64,000 nt of DNA from Streptomyces sclerotialus (GCF_040907265.1 NZ_JBFOHP010000002.1:7936001-8000000), one strand, 5' to 3'; shown: positions 51,029 through 59,720, counted from the first letter of the stretch. A program made the numbers and translations. Notes: a model not told the origin generated them from the letters alone.

Positions 51029-51115
51029 TGCGCCTCATGATGCGGACGTCCGGCTCCGGTCCCGGTCCTGGTCCCGGTCCTGGTCCCGGTCCTGGTCCTG
51101 GCCTCGGTTCCGGTC
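51017..51115. repeat. 12-bp repeat tracts at the convergent ends of the DUF402 and SGNH genes
   Basis: CGCCTCATGATG occurs twice (51017-51040) across the DUF402 stop. From about 51056 to 51115 CCCGGTCCTGGT-type 12-bp units repeat at least three times inside the 3' end of the minus-strand SGNH gene, encoding Asp-Gln-Asp-Arg. Confidence 0.8.
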
Positions 51116-52366
51116 CGCGAACGCGCCGTCGCCGCTGAAGGCGAGCTTGGCGAAGCGTTCGCCGATGCGGCGGTGCGTGGCGGCGTCCGGGTGCAGGTCG
51201 TCGGGCAGTGGCAGCTCGGCGAAGTCGGCCGCACCGTAGAGGTCACGGCCGTCGAGGTAGTACAGGTGCGGATCGTCGGCCGCCCGTTGCGCGACGATCC
51301 GGGCCAGCTCGTCCCGGATGACGCCCAGGGTCAGCTTCCCGCTCGCCCGCTCCGCCGGGTCCCCCATCGCCCGGAACCGCAGCCGCCCGTCGCTGACGGA
51401 GCTGAAGTCCGGGACGCTGGGGCCGGGTGTGTCCTCGTGGATGGGGCACAGGAGGGGCGAGACGACCAGCAGCGGTGTGGTGGGGTGGCCTTCGCGGACG
51501 GTGTCGAGGAAGCCGTGTACGGCAGGGCCGAAGGCGCGCAGACGCATCACGTCGGCGTTGACGAGGTTGATGCCGATCTTGATGCTGATCAGGTCGGCGG
51601 CGGTGTCCCGGAGCGTGCGGGCCGTGAACGGGTCGAGCATGGCGCTGCCGGCCAGCCCGAGGTTGATCAGTTCCACACCGCCGAGGGACGCCGCGAGTGC
51701 GGGCCAGGTGGTGGTGGGGCCGGCGGCGTCGGAGCCATGGCTGATCGAGCTGCCGTGGTGCAGCCACACCTTGCGCACCCGGTCCGTCGCCGGCTCGACG
51801 GGGGCGTCGGTGCGGAGCGCGATGAGTTCGGTGGTCTCGTTGTGCGGCAGCCAGATCTCGACGTCCTTGGCGCCGTCGGACAGGCCGGCGAAGCGGAGGC
51901 TGCCGGCCGGCCCCGGCCTCGTCTCCGCGGTTCCGGCCGACATGTCGATGGTCAGGATGTTGCCGCCCGCCACGCCGGCCCGTCCGGCCGGTCGGCCGTC
52001 CACGAGCAGTTCGTACACACCGTCGGGCCGGGCCGGGACACCCACGTAGGCCCGCTTGGTGGGCAGCGCGTCCAGTTCGATGGTGGTGGCCCTGGTACGG
52101 AAGGCGAGCCGTACGCCCGAGGGCTGGGTCTCGGCCATGGCCAACTGCCCGTCGGTGTTCTGGGCACGGGCCCAGGCGGGCAGCCGGTGCGGCAGTACGC
52201 CGTGCTCGGTGCGCTCCACATCGATGGCGCCGCGCAGGAAGTCAGCGGTGACGGGTGTGGTGATCCAGTTGTTCTCGGAGTGGCCCTCGGAGTGATTCTC
52301 GTGGCCCTCGGAGTGGTCCCTGGAATGGTCCCCGGAGTGGCCCTCGGAGTGGTCCTTGAAGTGCAT
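51035..52366 (-). CDS. SGNH/GDSL hydrolase with His-rich N-terminal and Asp/Arg C-terminal repeats
   Basis: 443 residues from ATG 52366. Residues 1-32 are a histidine-rich repeat (DHSEGHSGDHSRDHSEGH), nine histidines with regular spacing. A beta-rich N-terminal domain (FRGAIDVERT-like, residues about 36-190) precedes the SGNH part: block I HHGSSISHG with the Ser nucleophile, INLVNADV, and block V LPDDLHPDAATHRRIGERF with the Asp and His of the triad. The last 22 residues are a QDQDRD-type repeat. No signal peptide. Ester hydrolase of unknown substrate; the His tract could bind metal. Confidence 0.82.
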   Translation of the reverse strand: MHFKDHSEGHSGDHSRDHSEGHENHSEGHSENNWITTPVTADFLRGAIDVERTEHGVLPHRLPAWARAQNTDGQLAMAETQPSGVRLAFRTRATTIELDALPTKRAYVGVPARPDGVYELLVDGRPAGRAGVAGGNILTIDMSAGTAETRPGPAGSLRFAGLSDGAKDVEIWLPHNETTELIALRTDAPVEPATDRVRKVWLHHGSSISHGSDAAGPTTTWPALAASLGGVELINLGLAGSAMLDPFTARTLRDTAADLISIKIGINLVNADVMRLRAFGPAVHGFLDTVREGHPTTPLLVVSPLLCPIHEDTPGPSVPDFSSVSDGRLRFRAMGDPAERASGKLTLGVIRDELARIVAQRAADDPHLYYLDGRDLYGAADFAELPLPDDLHPDAATHRRIGERFAKLAFSGDGAFADRNRGQDQDRDQDRDQDRDRSRTSAS

Positions 52367-52476
52367 TGCCTCAACCTGTTGATCGATGTGTTCGGCTTAC
52401 TGATCGACGTGTTCCGGTTACTGGGGACGCGGTGCGGCCGGACCGGGGAACTGGCGTGCTGGGTGTGGGGCCTGTT

Positions 52477-53046
52477 TCAGGCCGCCGGCCAGTTGCGGAG
52501 CAGGGCGTCGAGGCCGTCCAGGACGCGCGTCCAGGTCTCCTGCGAGTCGGGAGCGCTGTGATCGAACCCGCCGCCCAGCTCCAGGGTGACGTAGCCGTGG
52601 AAGACGCTGCCCAGCAGTCGTACCGCGTGCGTCTGGTCCGGTTCCGTCAGGTCGTAGCCGCGCAGGATCGCCCGCGTCATCTGCGCATGCCGTCCGCCGG
52701 CACTGGCCGCGGCCGTCGCCGGGTCGAGCCTCAGCTGGGCCGCGGCATAGCGCCCGGGGTGCTCCCGGGCGTAGTCGCGGTAGACATTGGCCAAGGCGAT
52801 CAGCGCGTCCTTGCCGGCCCGCCCGGCCAGCGCGTCGGAGGCCCGGTCGGCGAGCTCTTCCAGGGCGAGCAGAGCGATCTTGGTCTTGAGGTCCTGGGAG
52901 TTCTTCACATGCGAGTACAGACTCGCGACCTTGACGTCGAACCGCCTGGCGACCGCCGAGACGGTCACCTGGTCGAAGCCGACCTCGTCGGCCAGTTCCG
53001 CACCCGCCCGGGCCAGGCGTTCCGTGGTCAGTCCTGCACGCACCAT
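52477..53046 (-). CDS. TetR-family regulator with WHG-type C-terminal domain
   Basis: 189 residues from ATG 53046 (AGAGGG upstream); ATG 53073 is an alternative. HTH: TTERLARAGAELADEVGFDQVTVSAVARRFDVKVASLYSHVKNSQDLKTKIALLALEEL. The C-terminal domain (YRDYAREHPGRYAAAQL, LGSVFHGYVTLELGGGF) matches the WHG/TetR_C_33 type. It diverges from the AraC-GyrI gene at 53295, and a perfect 7-bp dyad lies in the shared promoter. Confidence 0.9.
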   Translation of the reverse strand: MVRAGLTTERLARAGAELADEVGFDQVTVSAVARRFDVKVASLYSHVKNSQDLKTKIALLALEELADRASDALAGRAGKDALIALANVYRDYAREHPGRYAAAQLRLDPATAAASAGGRHAQMTRAILRGYDLTEPDQTHAVRLLGSVFHGYVTLELGGGFDHSAPDSQETWTRVLDGLDALLRNWPAA

Positions 53047-53100
53047 AGCCGCCCTCTCATCCAGCAATGCCATACCGACACCGACACCGACATCGGCTCT

Positions 53101-53130
53101 GGTGCTGGTACCGGTGCCGGCACCAGCACC
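53101..53130. repeat. hairpin and 6-bp repeats in the tetR leader
   Basis: GGTGCTGGT (53101-53109) and ACCAGCACC (53122-53130) form a perfect 9-bp stem around ACCGGTGCCGGC. Adjacent 6-bp units (CGACAC) run from about 53076 to 53092. The structure lies 55-84 nt upstream of the TetR ATG and could affect its translation. Confidence 0.6.
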
Positions 53131-53173
53131 GGTACCGATAGCGATTATGCACCTCCCTAAAAGTATTAGGCAA

Positions 53174-53194
53174 GTAGCTATGTTGTTTAGCTAC
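53174..53194. promoter_or_regulatory. TetR-type operator dyad
   Basis: GTAGCTA (53174-53180), 7-bp spacer, TAGCTAC (53188-53194): perfect inverted arms in the AT-rich part of the tetR/araC divergent promoter. Confidence 0.65.
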
Positions 53195-53294
53195 GATCAC
53201 TGTAGGACCTGACCGAACCGGGCACGAGATGTCGGGTCCGACCACGGGCGGCGTTCCTACCGTGAGGGACGTAAGGGAAGGAGGCGAGACCGAG

Positions 53295-54167
53295 GTGCTG
53301 GAGCGGCTGAACGAGGCCCTGGAACACATCGAGTCGCATCTCGATCAGCGGATCGAGGTGGCCGAGCTGGCGCGGATCGCGGTGACGTCGGAGTACCACT
53401 TCCGTCGGCTGTTCTCCGCGCTGGCGGGGATCTCGCTGTCGGAGTACATCCGGCGGAGGCGGCTCACCGTCGCGGGTGCCGAGGTGCTCGCCGGAGAGCG
53501 CACGCTGCTGGAGATCGCCATGCGGTACGGCTACGGCTCGGGGGAGGCGTTCGCACGTGCCTTCCGATCCATGCACGGTGTGGGACCGGGTGAGGCCCGG
53601 CGGGAGCAGGCCGGTGCGACGCTGCGCTCCCAGCCGCGGATGTCCTTCCGTCTCATCGTGGAAGGGAGTAGCGATATGCGGTACCGGGTCGTGGCGAAGC
53701 CGGAGTTCCGTGTGGTCGGGAAGAAGATCCGGGTTCCCCTCGTCCACGAGGGGGTGAACCCGGCGATCGCGGACTTCATCCGCAGCATCGACAAGGAGAC
53801 GATACGGAGTGTCGCCGCGCTGTCGGACCAGGAGCCGGAGGGGATCGTCGGGGTGAGCGACAACCTCGACCCGAGCCGCGCGGAGGGCACCGAACTCGAC
53901 TACTACCACGGCGTGGTGACCGGAGCCGCCGTGCCCGAGGGGCTTGACGCACTCACCGTTCCGGCGGGCACCTGGGCGGTCTTCGAGAGCTCCGGACCGT
54001 TCCCGCAGGCGCTCCAGTACCTGTGGCGGGACGTGTTCACGGAGTGGTTCCCGTCCAATCCGTACCGGAGCAGACCGGGACCCGAGATTCTGCGTACGCG
54101 CCTCTCGCAGGACGCGACCGAGGCGGACGCCGAGCTGTGGATTCCCGTGGAGCGCACCGAGGTGTGA
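53295..54167 (+). CDS. AraC-family regulator with GyrI-like effector domain
   Basis: 290 residues from GTG 53295, 9-10 nt after AAGGAGG; an upstream in-frame ATG (53229) would add 22 residues. The N-terminal double HTH (ALEHIESHLDQRIEVAELARIAVTSEYHFRRLFSALAGISLSEYIRRRRLT, then AMRYGYGSGEAFARAFRSMHGVGPGEAR) is followed by a GyrI-like ligand domain (MRYRVVAKPEFRVVGKKIRVP to LSQDATEADAELWIPVE). This is the Rob/BmrR-like multidrug-sensing layout. No obvious target follows on the same strand. Confidence 0.92.
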   Translation: MLERLNEALEHIESHLDQRIEVAELARIAVTSEYHFRRLFSALAGISLSEYIRRRRLTVAGAEVLAGERTLLEIAMRYGYGSGEAFARAFRSMHGVGPGEARREQAGATLRSQPRMSFRLIVEGSSDMRYRVVAKPEFRVVGKKIRVPLVHEGVNPAIADFIRSIDKETIRSVAALSDQEPEGIVGVSDNLDPSRAEGTELDYYHGVVTGAAVPEGLDALTVPAGTWAVFESSGPFPQALQYLWRDVFTEWFPSNPYRSRPGPEILRTRLSQDATEADAELWIPVERTEV

Positions 54168-54183
54168 GCGGCCCCGGGATGCG

Positions 54184-54237
54184 GCGGACGGGGATGGGCA
54201 GGCGGACAGGGATGGGCAGGCGGACGGGGATGCGGAC
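54184..54237. repeat. three 18-bp tandem repeats after the AraC-GyrI gene
   Basis: GCGGACGGGGATGGGCAG, GCGGACAGGGATGGGCAG and GCGGACGGGGATGCGGAC at 54184-54201, 54202-54219, 54220-54237, between two convergent genes. Confidence 0.9.
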
Positions 54238-54249
54238 GCGACGGTCATG

Positions 54250-55485
54250 TTATGGCGTCATGGCGGCGAGACCGTGGGCGATGCCATTGCGCTGGATTTC
54301 CGAGGTGCCGGTCAGGACGCGGAACATGCGGATCTTGCGGAAGAGGAACTCGATCTCGTTGCCCTGAGTGAGACCTTCCTTGCCGTGTATCTGTACGGCC
54401 TGGTCGAGGATGCGGAAGGCGGCCTCGGCGACGAAGAGCTTGCACATGAACGCCTCGGTACGTACGTCGTTGCCCTGGTCGAGGGCGGCGAGTGCGGTGT
54501 AGGTCATGGCGCGGGCGGCGTAGAGGTCGGTGGCCATGTCGGCGACCTTGTGCTGAATGGCCTGCAGTGTCAGCAGCGGCCGGCCCCCGGCGACCGGACG
54601 GTGGCGGGTGCGGTCGAGTGTGAGGGCGAGGGCGCGGCGGGTGGCGCCGATGACGGTGGGGCAGTGCAGGAGCCGGTTGGTGGTGACGCGGCCGAGCGCG
54701 ATCCGCATGCCTTCGCCCTCCGCGCCGAGCAGGTTCCGGGCCGGGACGTGGCAGTTGTCGAGGACGATGTCGCTCTCGATGTGCTCGCCGGACATGGGGG
54801 TGGCACCGTCCACGACGCGGCATCCAGGACTGTCGAGGTCGACGAGGAAGGCGGAGAAGGACGGTTTGCCCCCCGCCTTCTCGTCGGTCGCGGTACCGCC
54901 ACCGACTTCCTCCTCGCCTGCTTGGCCGGCCATCCGCGCCACCACGATGGCGAAGTCCGCGAAGGGGCCCGCCGAGCTGAAGACCTTGTGCCCGGTGAGA
55001 CGGTAGCCGTCGCCGTCGCGGACGGCCGTGGTGCGCATGGAGCGTACGTCGGAGCCGGCGTCGGTCTCGGTCAGTGAGAAGCAGCACGCGCGCTCGCCGC
55101 GTACCAACGGCAGCAAGTACTCGTCCAGTTGGTACACGGTGGCGTGCCGGAGGATGTCCCCGGCACGCAGCGGTCCGCCCATGTCGCCCAGCACGCTGTG
55201 GCCGAGCACGCGTCCCCCGGCACCGATTTCTTCCTTGAGGGCGGCCAGTGCGGTGTAGGAGAGGTTCTGCCCGCCGTACTCCTCGGGCAGGTGGATGCCG
55301 TAGAAGCCCAGTTCGCGGCTGCGCTGCCAGACCGGTTCGAGGTCGGAGCGGGTGAGGCGGCTTTCGTGGGTGATGCCGCGCTCGCGCTCGTAGTCGGCCA
55401 GTTCGCCGTCGAGGTAGTCGCGCAGCCGGTCGACGAGGGCGGCCACCTGTGGGTCGTCGTAGGAGGGGCGCAGGGAGAAGGTCAT
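54250..55485 (-). CDS. acyl-CoA dehydrogenase
   Basis: 411 residues from ATG 55485. Family motifs: GFYGIHLPEEYGGQNLSY, ACCFSLTETDAGSDVRSM (FAD-binding), GYRLTGHKVFSSAGPFADFAIVVARM, LGAEGEGMRIALGRVTTNRLL and C-terminal QIHGKEGLTQGNEIEFLFRKIRMFRVLTGTSEIQRNGIAHGL. A Gly/Lys-rich loop (EEEVGGGTATDEKAGGKPS) is inserted mid-domain. It oxidises an acyl-CoA to the 2-enoyl-CoA. It lies downstream of the acyl-CoA ligase on the same strand, so both act on one imported or endogenous acid. Confidence 0.94.
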   Translation of the reverse strand: MTFSLRPSYDDPQVAALVDRLRDYLDGELADYERERGITHESRLTRSDLEPVWQRSRELGFYGIHLPEEYGGQNLSYTALAALKEEIGAGGRVLGHSVLGDMGGPLRAGDILRHATVYQLDEYLLPLVRGERACCFSLTETDAGSDVRSMRTTAVRDGDGYRLTGHKVFSSAGPFADFAIVVARMAGQAGEEEVGGGTATDEKAGGKPSFSAFLVDLDSPGCRVVDGATPMSGEHIESDIVLDNCHVPARNLLGAEGEGMRIALGRVTTNRLLHCPTVIGATRRALALTLDRTRHRPVAGGRPLLTLQAIQHKVADMATDLYAARAMTYTALAALDQGNDVRTEAFMCKLFVAEAAFRILDQAVQIHGKEGLTQGNEIEFLFRKIRMFRVLTGTSEIQRNGIAHGLAAMTP

Positions 55486-55608
55486 GGAGGTGGTTCCTTG
55501 GTGGGCGGGGCGGGGCGAGGCAGGGGCGGGGAGGGCGAGACAGCGGCGGAGTGTGGTTCTGGTTTCCCGCGCGCGTGTGTGGTGTGGGTGCGCGAGGCCC
55601 GGTCAGAC

Positions 55609-55704
55609 GGCGTTCGGCGGGTCGGTTCACCCGGCGTTCGGCGGGTCGGTTCACCCGGCGTTCGGCGGGTCGGTTCACCCGGCGGGTGGTGGGTCAGTTC
55701 ACCC
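55609..55704. repeat. 24-bp tandem array at the 3' end of the ligase gene
   Basis: Units begin at 55609, 55633 and 55657 and are identical over 24 bp (first half GGCGTTCGGCGG, second half GTCGGTTCACCC). A fourth diverged unit (55681-55704) contains the ligase stop codon (55694-55696). It fills most of the 208-bp gap before the dehydrogenase gene. Confidence 0.95.
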
Positions 55705-57313
55705 GGCGGGCGGTGGCCGCCCAGAACGGTTCGCGGACGGCCTTGCGGTCGAGCTTGCCGTTGCGGTTGTGGGGCAGTTCGCCGACGAAATCCACGGTCC
55801 TGGGCTTCTTGAAGCGGTCGAGGCGTTCGGCGCAGAAGGCGGTGATCTCGTCCGCGGTCAGGGCGCTGCCGGGCCGGGGCACGATGACGGCCTTGACGGC
55901 CTCACCCCACTTCTCGTCGGGCACGCCGATGACGCAGACCTCCTCGACGCCGGGATGCTCGTACAGGGCGGCTTCGACCTCGGTGCAGTAGATGTTGAAC
56001 CCACCGGAAATGATCATGTCCTTCTTGCGGTCGACGAGGAACAGGTAGCCGTCCTCGCGCATCCAGGTGAGATCGCCGGTGTGGACCCAGCCGTTGCGGA
56101 ACGTCTGCGCCGACAGCTCCGGCTCCTGCCAGTACTCACGCACGCAGTCGGGACCGCGTACGATGACCTCGCCGACCTCACGGGGCGGCAGCGGCCGGCC
56201 GGACTCGTCGACCACGCGTATCTCGGTGTCGTACGTGGCTCGCCCGCAGGACTGCAGCAGTTCGGGGTCGTGCGCCACCGCATGCGCGATCTCCTGACTG
56301 CTCAGGCCCGCCACGACGCTGGTGGTTTCCCCGAGCCCGTAGCCCTGTGCTACGACCGGGCCGAAGAACTCCACGGCGTCCCGCAGCCGTTGGGGTGAAA
56401 TGGGGGCTCCGCCCACGCGCACGCTGGTGAGACTGGACAGGTCCCGGTCGGCGGCGTCCGGGTGGGCGAGCACCATGTTGAGCATGGCCGGCACCAGGAA
56501 CGTGGTGGTGATGCGTTCCTTCTCCACCGTGTCCAGGAACGCCTCGGCGCTCCAGGACGGCAGGACGTACGTCGTCGATCCGCCGAACACACCGGCCAGC
56601 AGGGACATGCCCGTGGCGTGTGTGATCGGGCCGCAGGCCAGATAGCGCGTACCGGGCCGCGGGCGCGATTCGTCACTCATCAGCAACTTGCGCATGTTCG
56701 CCAGACGGTTGCCGACGGTCTGCACCGCCGCCTTGAGGGCGCCGGTCGAGCCGGAGGTGAAGTTCAGCACGCAGGGGGAGTCCTCCGCGACATCGACGGC
56801 CTCGGCGGCTGCCACGCCCTCAGTGCCCTGTGCGGCCTCAGAGCCGGCCGGGTAGGGGGCCGCTTCGGCGAGCAGGGTCCCGTATGCGGTGACGGCGGTA
56901 TGCAACGCACCGTCAGCCGTGGTTTCGTCCAGCAGCACCGGCAGGCAGCCGGTGCCCGCGGCCGCGATGGCGGCGAGTGCGTCCTCGCGGTGTGCCGCGT
57001 CGAACACGAGGACTCGTACGGGCGCGTAGCGCAGGATGTGCTCGATCTCGCTTCGCCCGAGACGGGCGTTGATCGGAGCGCGGATCAGTCCGGCCTTGTA
57101 GAGGGCGAACTCGACCTCGACCAGCTCGCCCCGGTTCCACGCCAGTGAGGCGACCGCGTCGCCGGGGCGGAGACCGCGTGCGATCAGCGCGGAGGCGAGC
57201 CGATCGGTGGAGGCGTCCAGCTCTTCGTACGTCCAGGAGCGGTCGCCGCAGACGAGGGCGGTGGCGTCGGGCCAGTAACGGGCGCTTCGGGTGAGGTAGG
57301 TGCCGAGGTTCAT
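55694..57313 (-). CDS. AMP-binding acyl-CoA synthetase/ligase
   Basis: 539 residues from ATG 57313 (TGGAGAT upstream). Adenylation motifs: LNFTSGSTGALKAAVQT (P-loop), GYGLGETTSVVAG, TGDLTWMREDGYLFLVDRKKDMIISGGFNIYCTEVEAAL and the C-terminal lysine motif PHNRNGKLDRKAV. It activates a carboxylic acid (fatty or aromatic) to the acyl-CoA. It is the first gene of the ligase/dehydrogenase pair and diverges from a TetR gene at 57503. The chain specificity cannot be read. Confidence 0.94.
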   Translation of the reverse strand: MNLGTYLTRSARYWPDATALVCGDRSWTYEELDASTDRLASALIARGLRPGDAVASLAWNRGELVEVEFALYKAGLIRAPINARLGRSEIEHILRYAPVRVLVFDAAHREDALAAIAAAGTGCLPVLLDETTADGALHTAVTAYGTLLAEAAPYPAGSEAAQGTEGVAAAEAVDVAEDSPCVLNFTSGSTGALKAAVQTVGNRLANMRKLLMSDESRPRPGTRYLACGPITHATGMSLLAGVFGGSTTYVLPSWSAEAFLDTVEKERITTTFLVPAMLNMVLAHPDAADRDLSSLTSVRVGGAPISPQRLRDAVEFFGPVVAQGYGLGETTSVVAGLSSQEIAHAVAHDPELLQSCGRATYDTEIRVVDESGRPLPPREVGEVIVRGPDCVREYWQEPELSAQTFRNGWVHTGDLTWMREDGYLFLVDRKKDMIISGGFNIYCTEVEAALYEHPGVEEVCVIGVPDEKWGEAVKAVIVPRPGSALTADEITAFCAERLDRFKKPRTVDFVGELPHNRNGKLDRKAVREPFWAATARRVN

Positions 57314-57348
57314 CAGCGATCTCCAGCCTTGCCACGCAGGCAATTGGT

Positions 57349-57380
57349 AAACAGCTCATCCGTTAATGGACACACTGTTT
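57349..57380. promoter_or_regulatory. possible TetR operator between ligase and tetR genes
   Basis: AAACAG (57349-57354) and CTGTTT (57375-57380) are inverted arms 20 bp apart, in the only AT-rich part of the 189-bp divergent promoter. The wide spacing makes this weak. Confidence 0.3.
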
Positions 57381-57502
57381 TGTATCTTCTTGGCTGTCAA
57401 GAGCCATCTAGACTGTGCGCGCGGAACGACAGCGCAGTGCGACGGCGCTGTACGGCAGTGCAGTGCGACAGCGTGGTGAGACAGTGCGGCGAAGGGGGCC
57501 AC

Positions 57503-58108
57503 ATGGCCGAGGACAGGCGGACCAGGCGCACCCGCAAGGCGCTCGGTGCCGCATTGGTGGAACTGGTGCTGGAACGGGGATTCAACGCCCTCACCGTGGA
57601 GGACATCACCGAGCGTGCCGATGTGGCGCGAGCCACCTTCTATGCGCACTTCAAGGGCAAGGAGGACCTGTTCGCCCGGGTGACCGCCGACCTGCTGGAG
57701 CAGCTGGGCGAGCGCCTGGCGCCGGTGATCTCGGACAGTGCGGTCGGCTTCACCGGCAAGCCGCTGCTGGAGATGCTGCGGCACGCGGCCGACGAACGTG
57801 ATCTGTACCGCGTCGTCCTGCGGGGCGAAGGGGACGGGAAGCCGCTGCAGATGTTCATGGACACCTGCGCCCGGGTGACGGCGGAGGAGTTCAAGGGCCG
57901 TGCCGAGCGCAACGGTGTCCAGCCCCGTATCGACGCCGACCTCCTCGCCCGGGTCTGGGTGGGCGAGCAGGTCGCCGTGCTGCGGTGGTGGGCCGAACAG
58001 GACACGCCGCCGATGCCCGCCGAAGAGGTGGTACGCATGCTCCTGGACCTGGCCCTGCGCGGCCGCTACTGGGCCAGCGGCTTCCCTGCGCCTGGCCAGG
58101 AGGGATGA
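57503..58108 (+). CDS. TetR-family transcriptional regulator
   Basis: 201 residues from ATG 57503 with GAAGGGGG upstream. HTH: RRTRKALGAALVELVLERGFNALTVEDITERADVARATFYAHFKGKEDLFARVTADLLEQL. The ligand domain ends VWVGEQVAVLRWWAEQDTPPMPAEEVVRMLLDLALRG, as in the common TetR_C_33/AcrR-like group. It probably represses the divergent ligase/dehydrogenase operon in response to an acyl-CoA or fatty acid. Confidence 0.92.
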   Translation: MAEDRRTRRTRKALGAALVELVLERGFNALTVEDITERADVARATFYAHFKGKEDLFARVTADLLEQLGERLAPVISDSAVGFTGKPLLEMLRHAADERDLYRVVLRGEGDGKPLQMFMDTCARVTAEEFKGRAERNGVQPRIDADLLARVWVGEQVAVLRWWAEQDTPPMPAEEVVRMLLDLALRGRYWASGFPAPGQEG

Positions 58109-58175
58109 CCTTTACGGGTACGCGTGCGCGGTGCGCGGTGCGCGGTACGCGGTGTGGCCCTCGAATCCTCAGTTC

Positions 58176-59720
58176 TCAGCCCTGAGTCCTGCGTTTGAGT
58201 CCTCCGTTTGAGTCCTCGGTCCTGAGGCGTCGCGCGTCGCGTGCGGGCCGAATGCAGCAGACGGCCACCACTCCGCACACCACCATGACGGCCGCCGTCA
58301 GGAGGAAGGCCTGCGTGTAGCCGGCGCTCGCCGATGACGCGCCGTCCAGGAGGTGGCCGGTGACGGAGGGGGCCAGCAGCCCGGGAAGTGTTCCGGTGGC
58401 CGCGACGATGCCGAAGAGCGCGCCCCGCTGGGGAGCGGGAACCACCGCTGCGACCGTCATGTAGTGCAGTGGGAAAGCGATGGAGTGCGCCCCGAAGGCG
58501 ATCGCGAGGAGCAGCAACTGCACCTGCTGCACCCCCACGAACGGGAACACCGCCATGGCGACCCCGGCACAGATCACCGCCGCACCCTGCGGCACACCGC
58601 TCGACCAGCGAAGCGACACTCCCCGCCGGGTCAGCCGGTCGACGACGGGGGACAGCACCAGCAGTAGCACAAGGCTGAAAGCGGCCACGGCGCTGATGAC
58701 CGAGGCCGCCGTGGCCGGACTCATCGTCAGTTCCGTCCTGAGGTACGGCGGCAGCCACGCATGGCTGAGTCCCAGCGCCCATGACGCCCCGAACGCGCTG
58801 GCCACGCTCCCCACCACCGTGCCGCACAGCAGAAGACGCCGGTAGGGGACCCGAGCGGCCCCGACTCCGGCCCCGATTCCGGCCCCGGCCCCGGTCGTGG
58901 TCATGGCTGCGGTTCCGGTTTCGGTTCTGGCTCTGGCGTCGGTTCTGGCTCCGGCTTCGGCTCTGGCTCCGGCCTCGGCGGTCTTGCCTTGCTGGCGCGC
59001 AGGCGGCTGGTCGTAGGGCCCGTCATGTCCGGCGAACCACCATGCCGCGCTCCAGACGACGCTCGTCGCCGCCAGTACGGCGAAGGCCGAGCGCCACCCG
59101 AACTCCGTGATCAGCCACGTGACCACAGGTGCGGCTATCAGTGTGCCGAGCGCGGCACCACTGATCTGCAGCGCCGACGGCAGACCGCGGCGCCCCGCCG
59201 GAAACCACTTGTACAGGGCGTGCATCGACATCGACGTCGCCGGGCCCTCGGCCGCGCCGAGCAGCACGCGGCCGGCGACCAGTGCCGGTACGGCCGCCAC
59301 GATCAGGACGGGCAGCTGCGCCAGCCCCCAGACCAGGCACATCGTGAACAGCAGGACTCGGCTGGAGATACGGGAGGAGAAGAAGCCGACGACCAGACCC
59401 GAGAGGCTGAACAGGATCGAGTAGGAACTGGAGATCAGCCCGTATGTGCTGTTGCTGATGTCCAGCTCTTCCATGATCGGGATGGCGGCCAGACCCAGTA
59501 CCGACTTGTCCGCGAAGTTGACGATCATGAACGTGACGATCAGCGCGGTGACGAGCCAGGCGCGACGCCGATCGAACGCGGGCTCCTCGAGGCCGCCGCC
59601 GGCCCCGTCGAGCGCCGACGCCGACGACGGCGGTGAATGCGGAGACGAAGACGAAGAGGAAGAGGCAGAGGCAGAGGAAGAGGGCGAGGAGCGTGAAGGG
59701 AGCGAAGGGGGCGAAGGCAT
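58176..59720 (-). CDS. MFS transporter (anion:cation symporter-like) with repetitive N-terminus and central loop
   Basis: 514 residues. Residues 1-40 are almost all Ser/Pro/Ala; the first membrane segment begins near residue 52 (RRAWLVTALIVTFMIVNFADKSVLGLAAIPIMEELDISNSTYGLI), with the FADKS motif typical of sugar-acid/phthalate-type ACS symporters. The central cytoplasmic loop (about residues 235-285) is a degenerate repeat (GARAEAGARTDARARTETGT, GAGAGIGAGVG). Twelve segments in all. It may import the acid used by the neighbouring ligase/dehydrogenase. It converges on the TetR gene. Confidence 0.85.
   Translation of the reverse strand: MPSPPSLPSRSSPSSSASASSSSSSSPHSPPSSASALDGAGGGLEEPAFDRRRAWLVTALIVTFMIVNFADKSVLGLAAIPIMEELDISNSTYGLISSSYSILFSLSGLVVGFFSSRISSRVLLFTMCLVWGLAQLPVLIVAAVPALVAGRVLLGAAEGPATSMSMHALYKWFPAGRRGLPSALQISGAALGTLIAAPVVTWLITEFGWRSAFAVLAATSVVWSAAWWFAGHDGPYDQPPARQQGKTAEAGARAEAGARTDARARTETGTAAMTTTGAGAGIGAGVGAARVPYRRLLLCGTVVGSVASAFGASWALGLSHAWLPPYLRTELTMSPATAASVISAVAAFSLVLLLVLSPVVDRLTRRGVSLRWSSGVPQGAAVICAGVAMAVFPFVGVQQVQLLLLAIAFGAHSIAFPLHYMTVAAVVPAPQRGALFGIVAATGTLPGLLAPSVTGHLLDGASSASAGYTQAFLLTAAVMVVCGVVAVCCIRPARDARRLRTEDSNGGLKRRTQG
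58850..58980. repeat. 6-bp-periodic repeat in the MFS central loop
   Basis: GGCTCT/GGTTCT/GGCCCC-type hexamers recur over about 130 bp with many single-base changes and no frame break, encoding alternating Gly/Ala/Arg/Thr in the minus-strand transporter. Confidence 0.75.

Noticed and set aside
55609..55680. PHO box from repeated GTTCACC
   Set aside because: PhoP units are contiguous 11-mers; here the spacing is 24 bp, so it is better explained as a simple tandem array.
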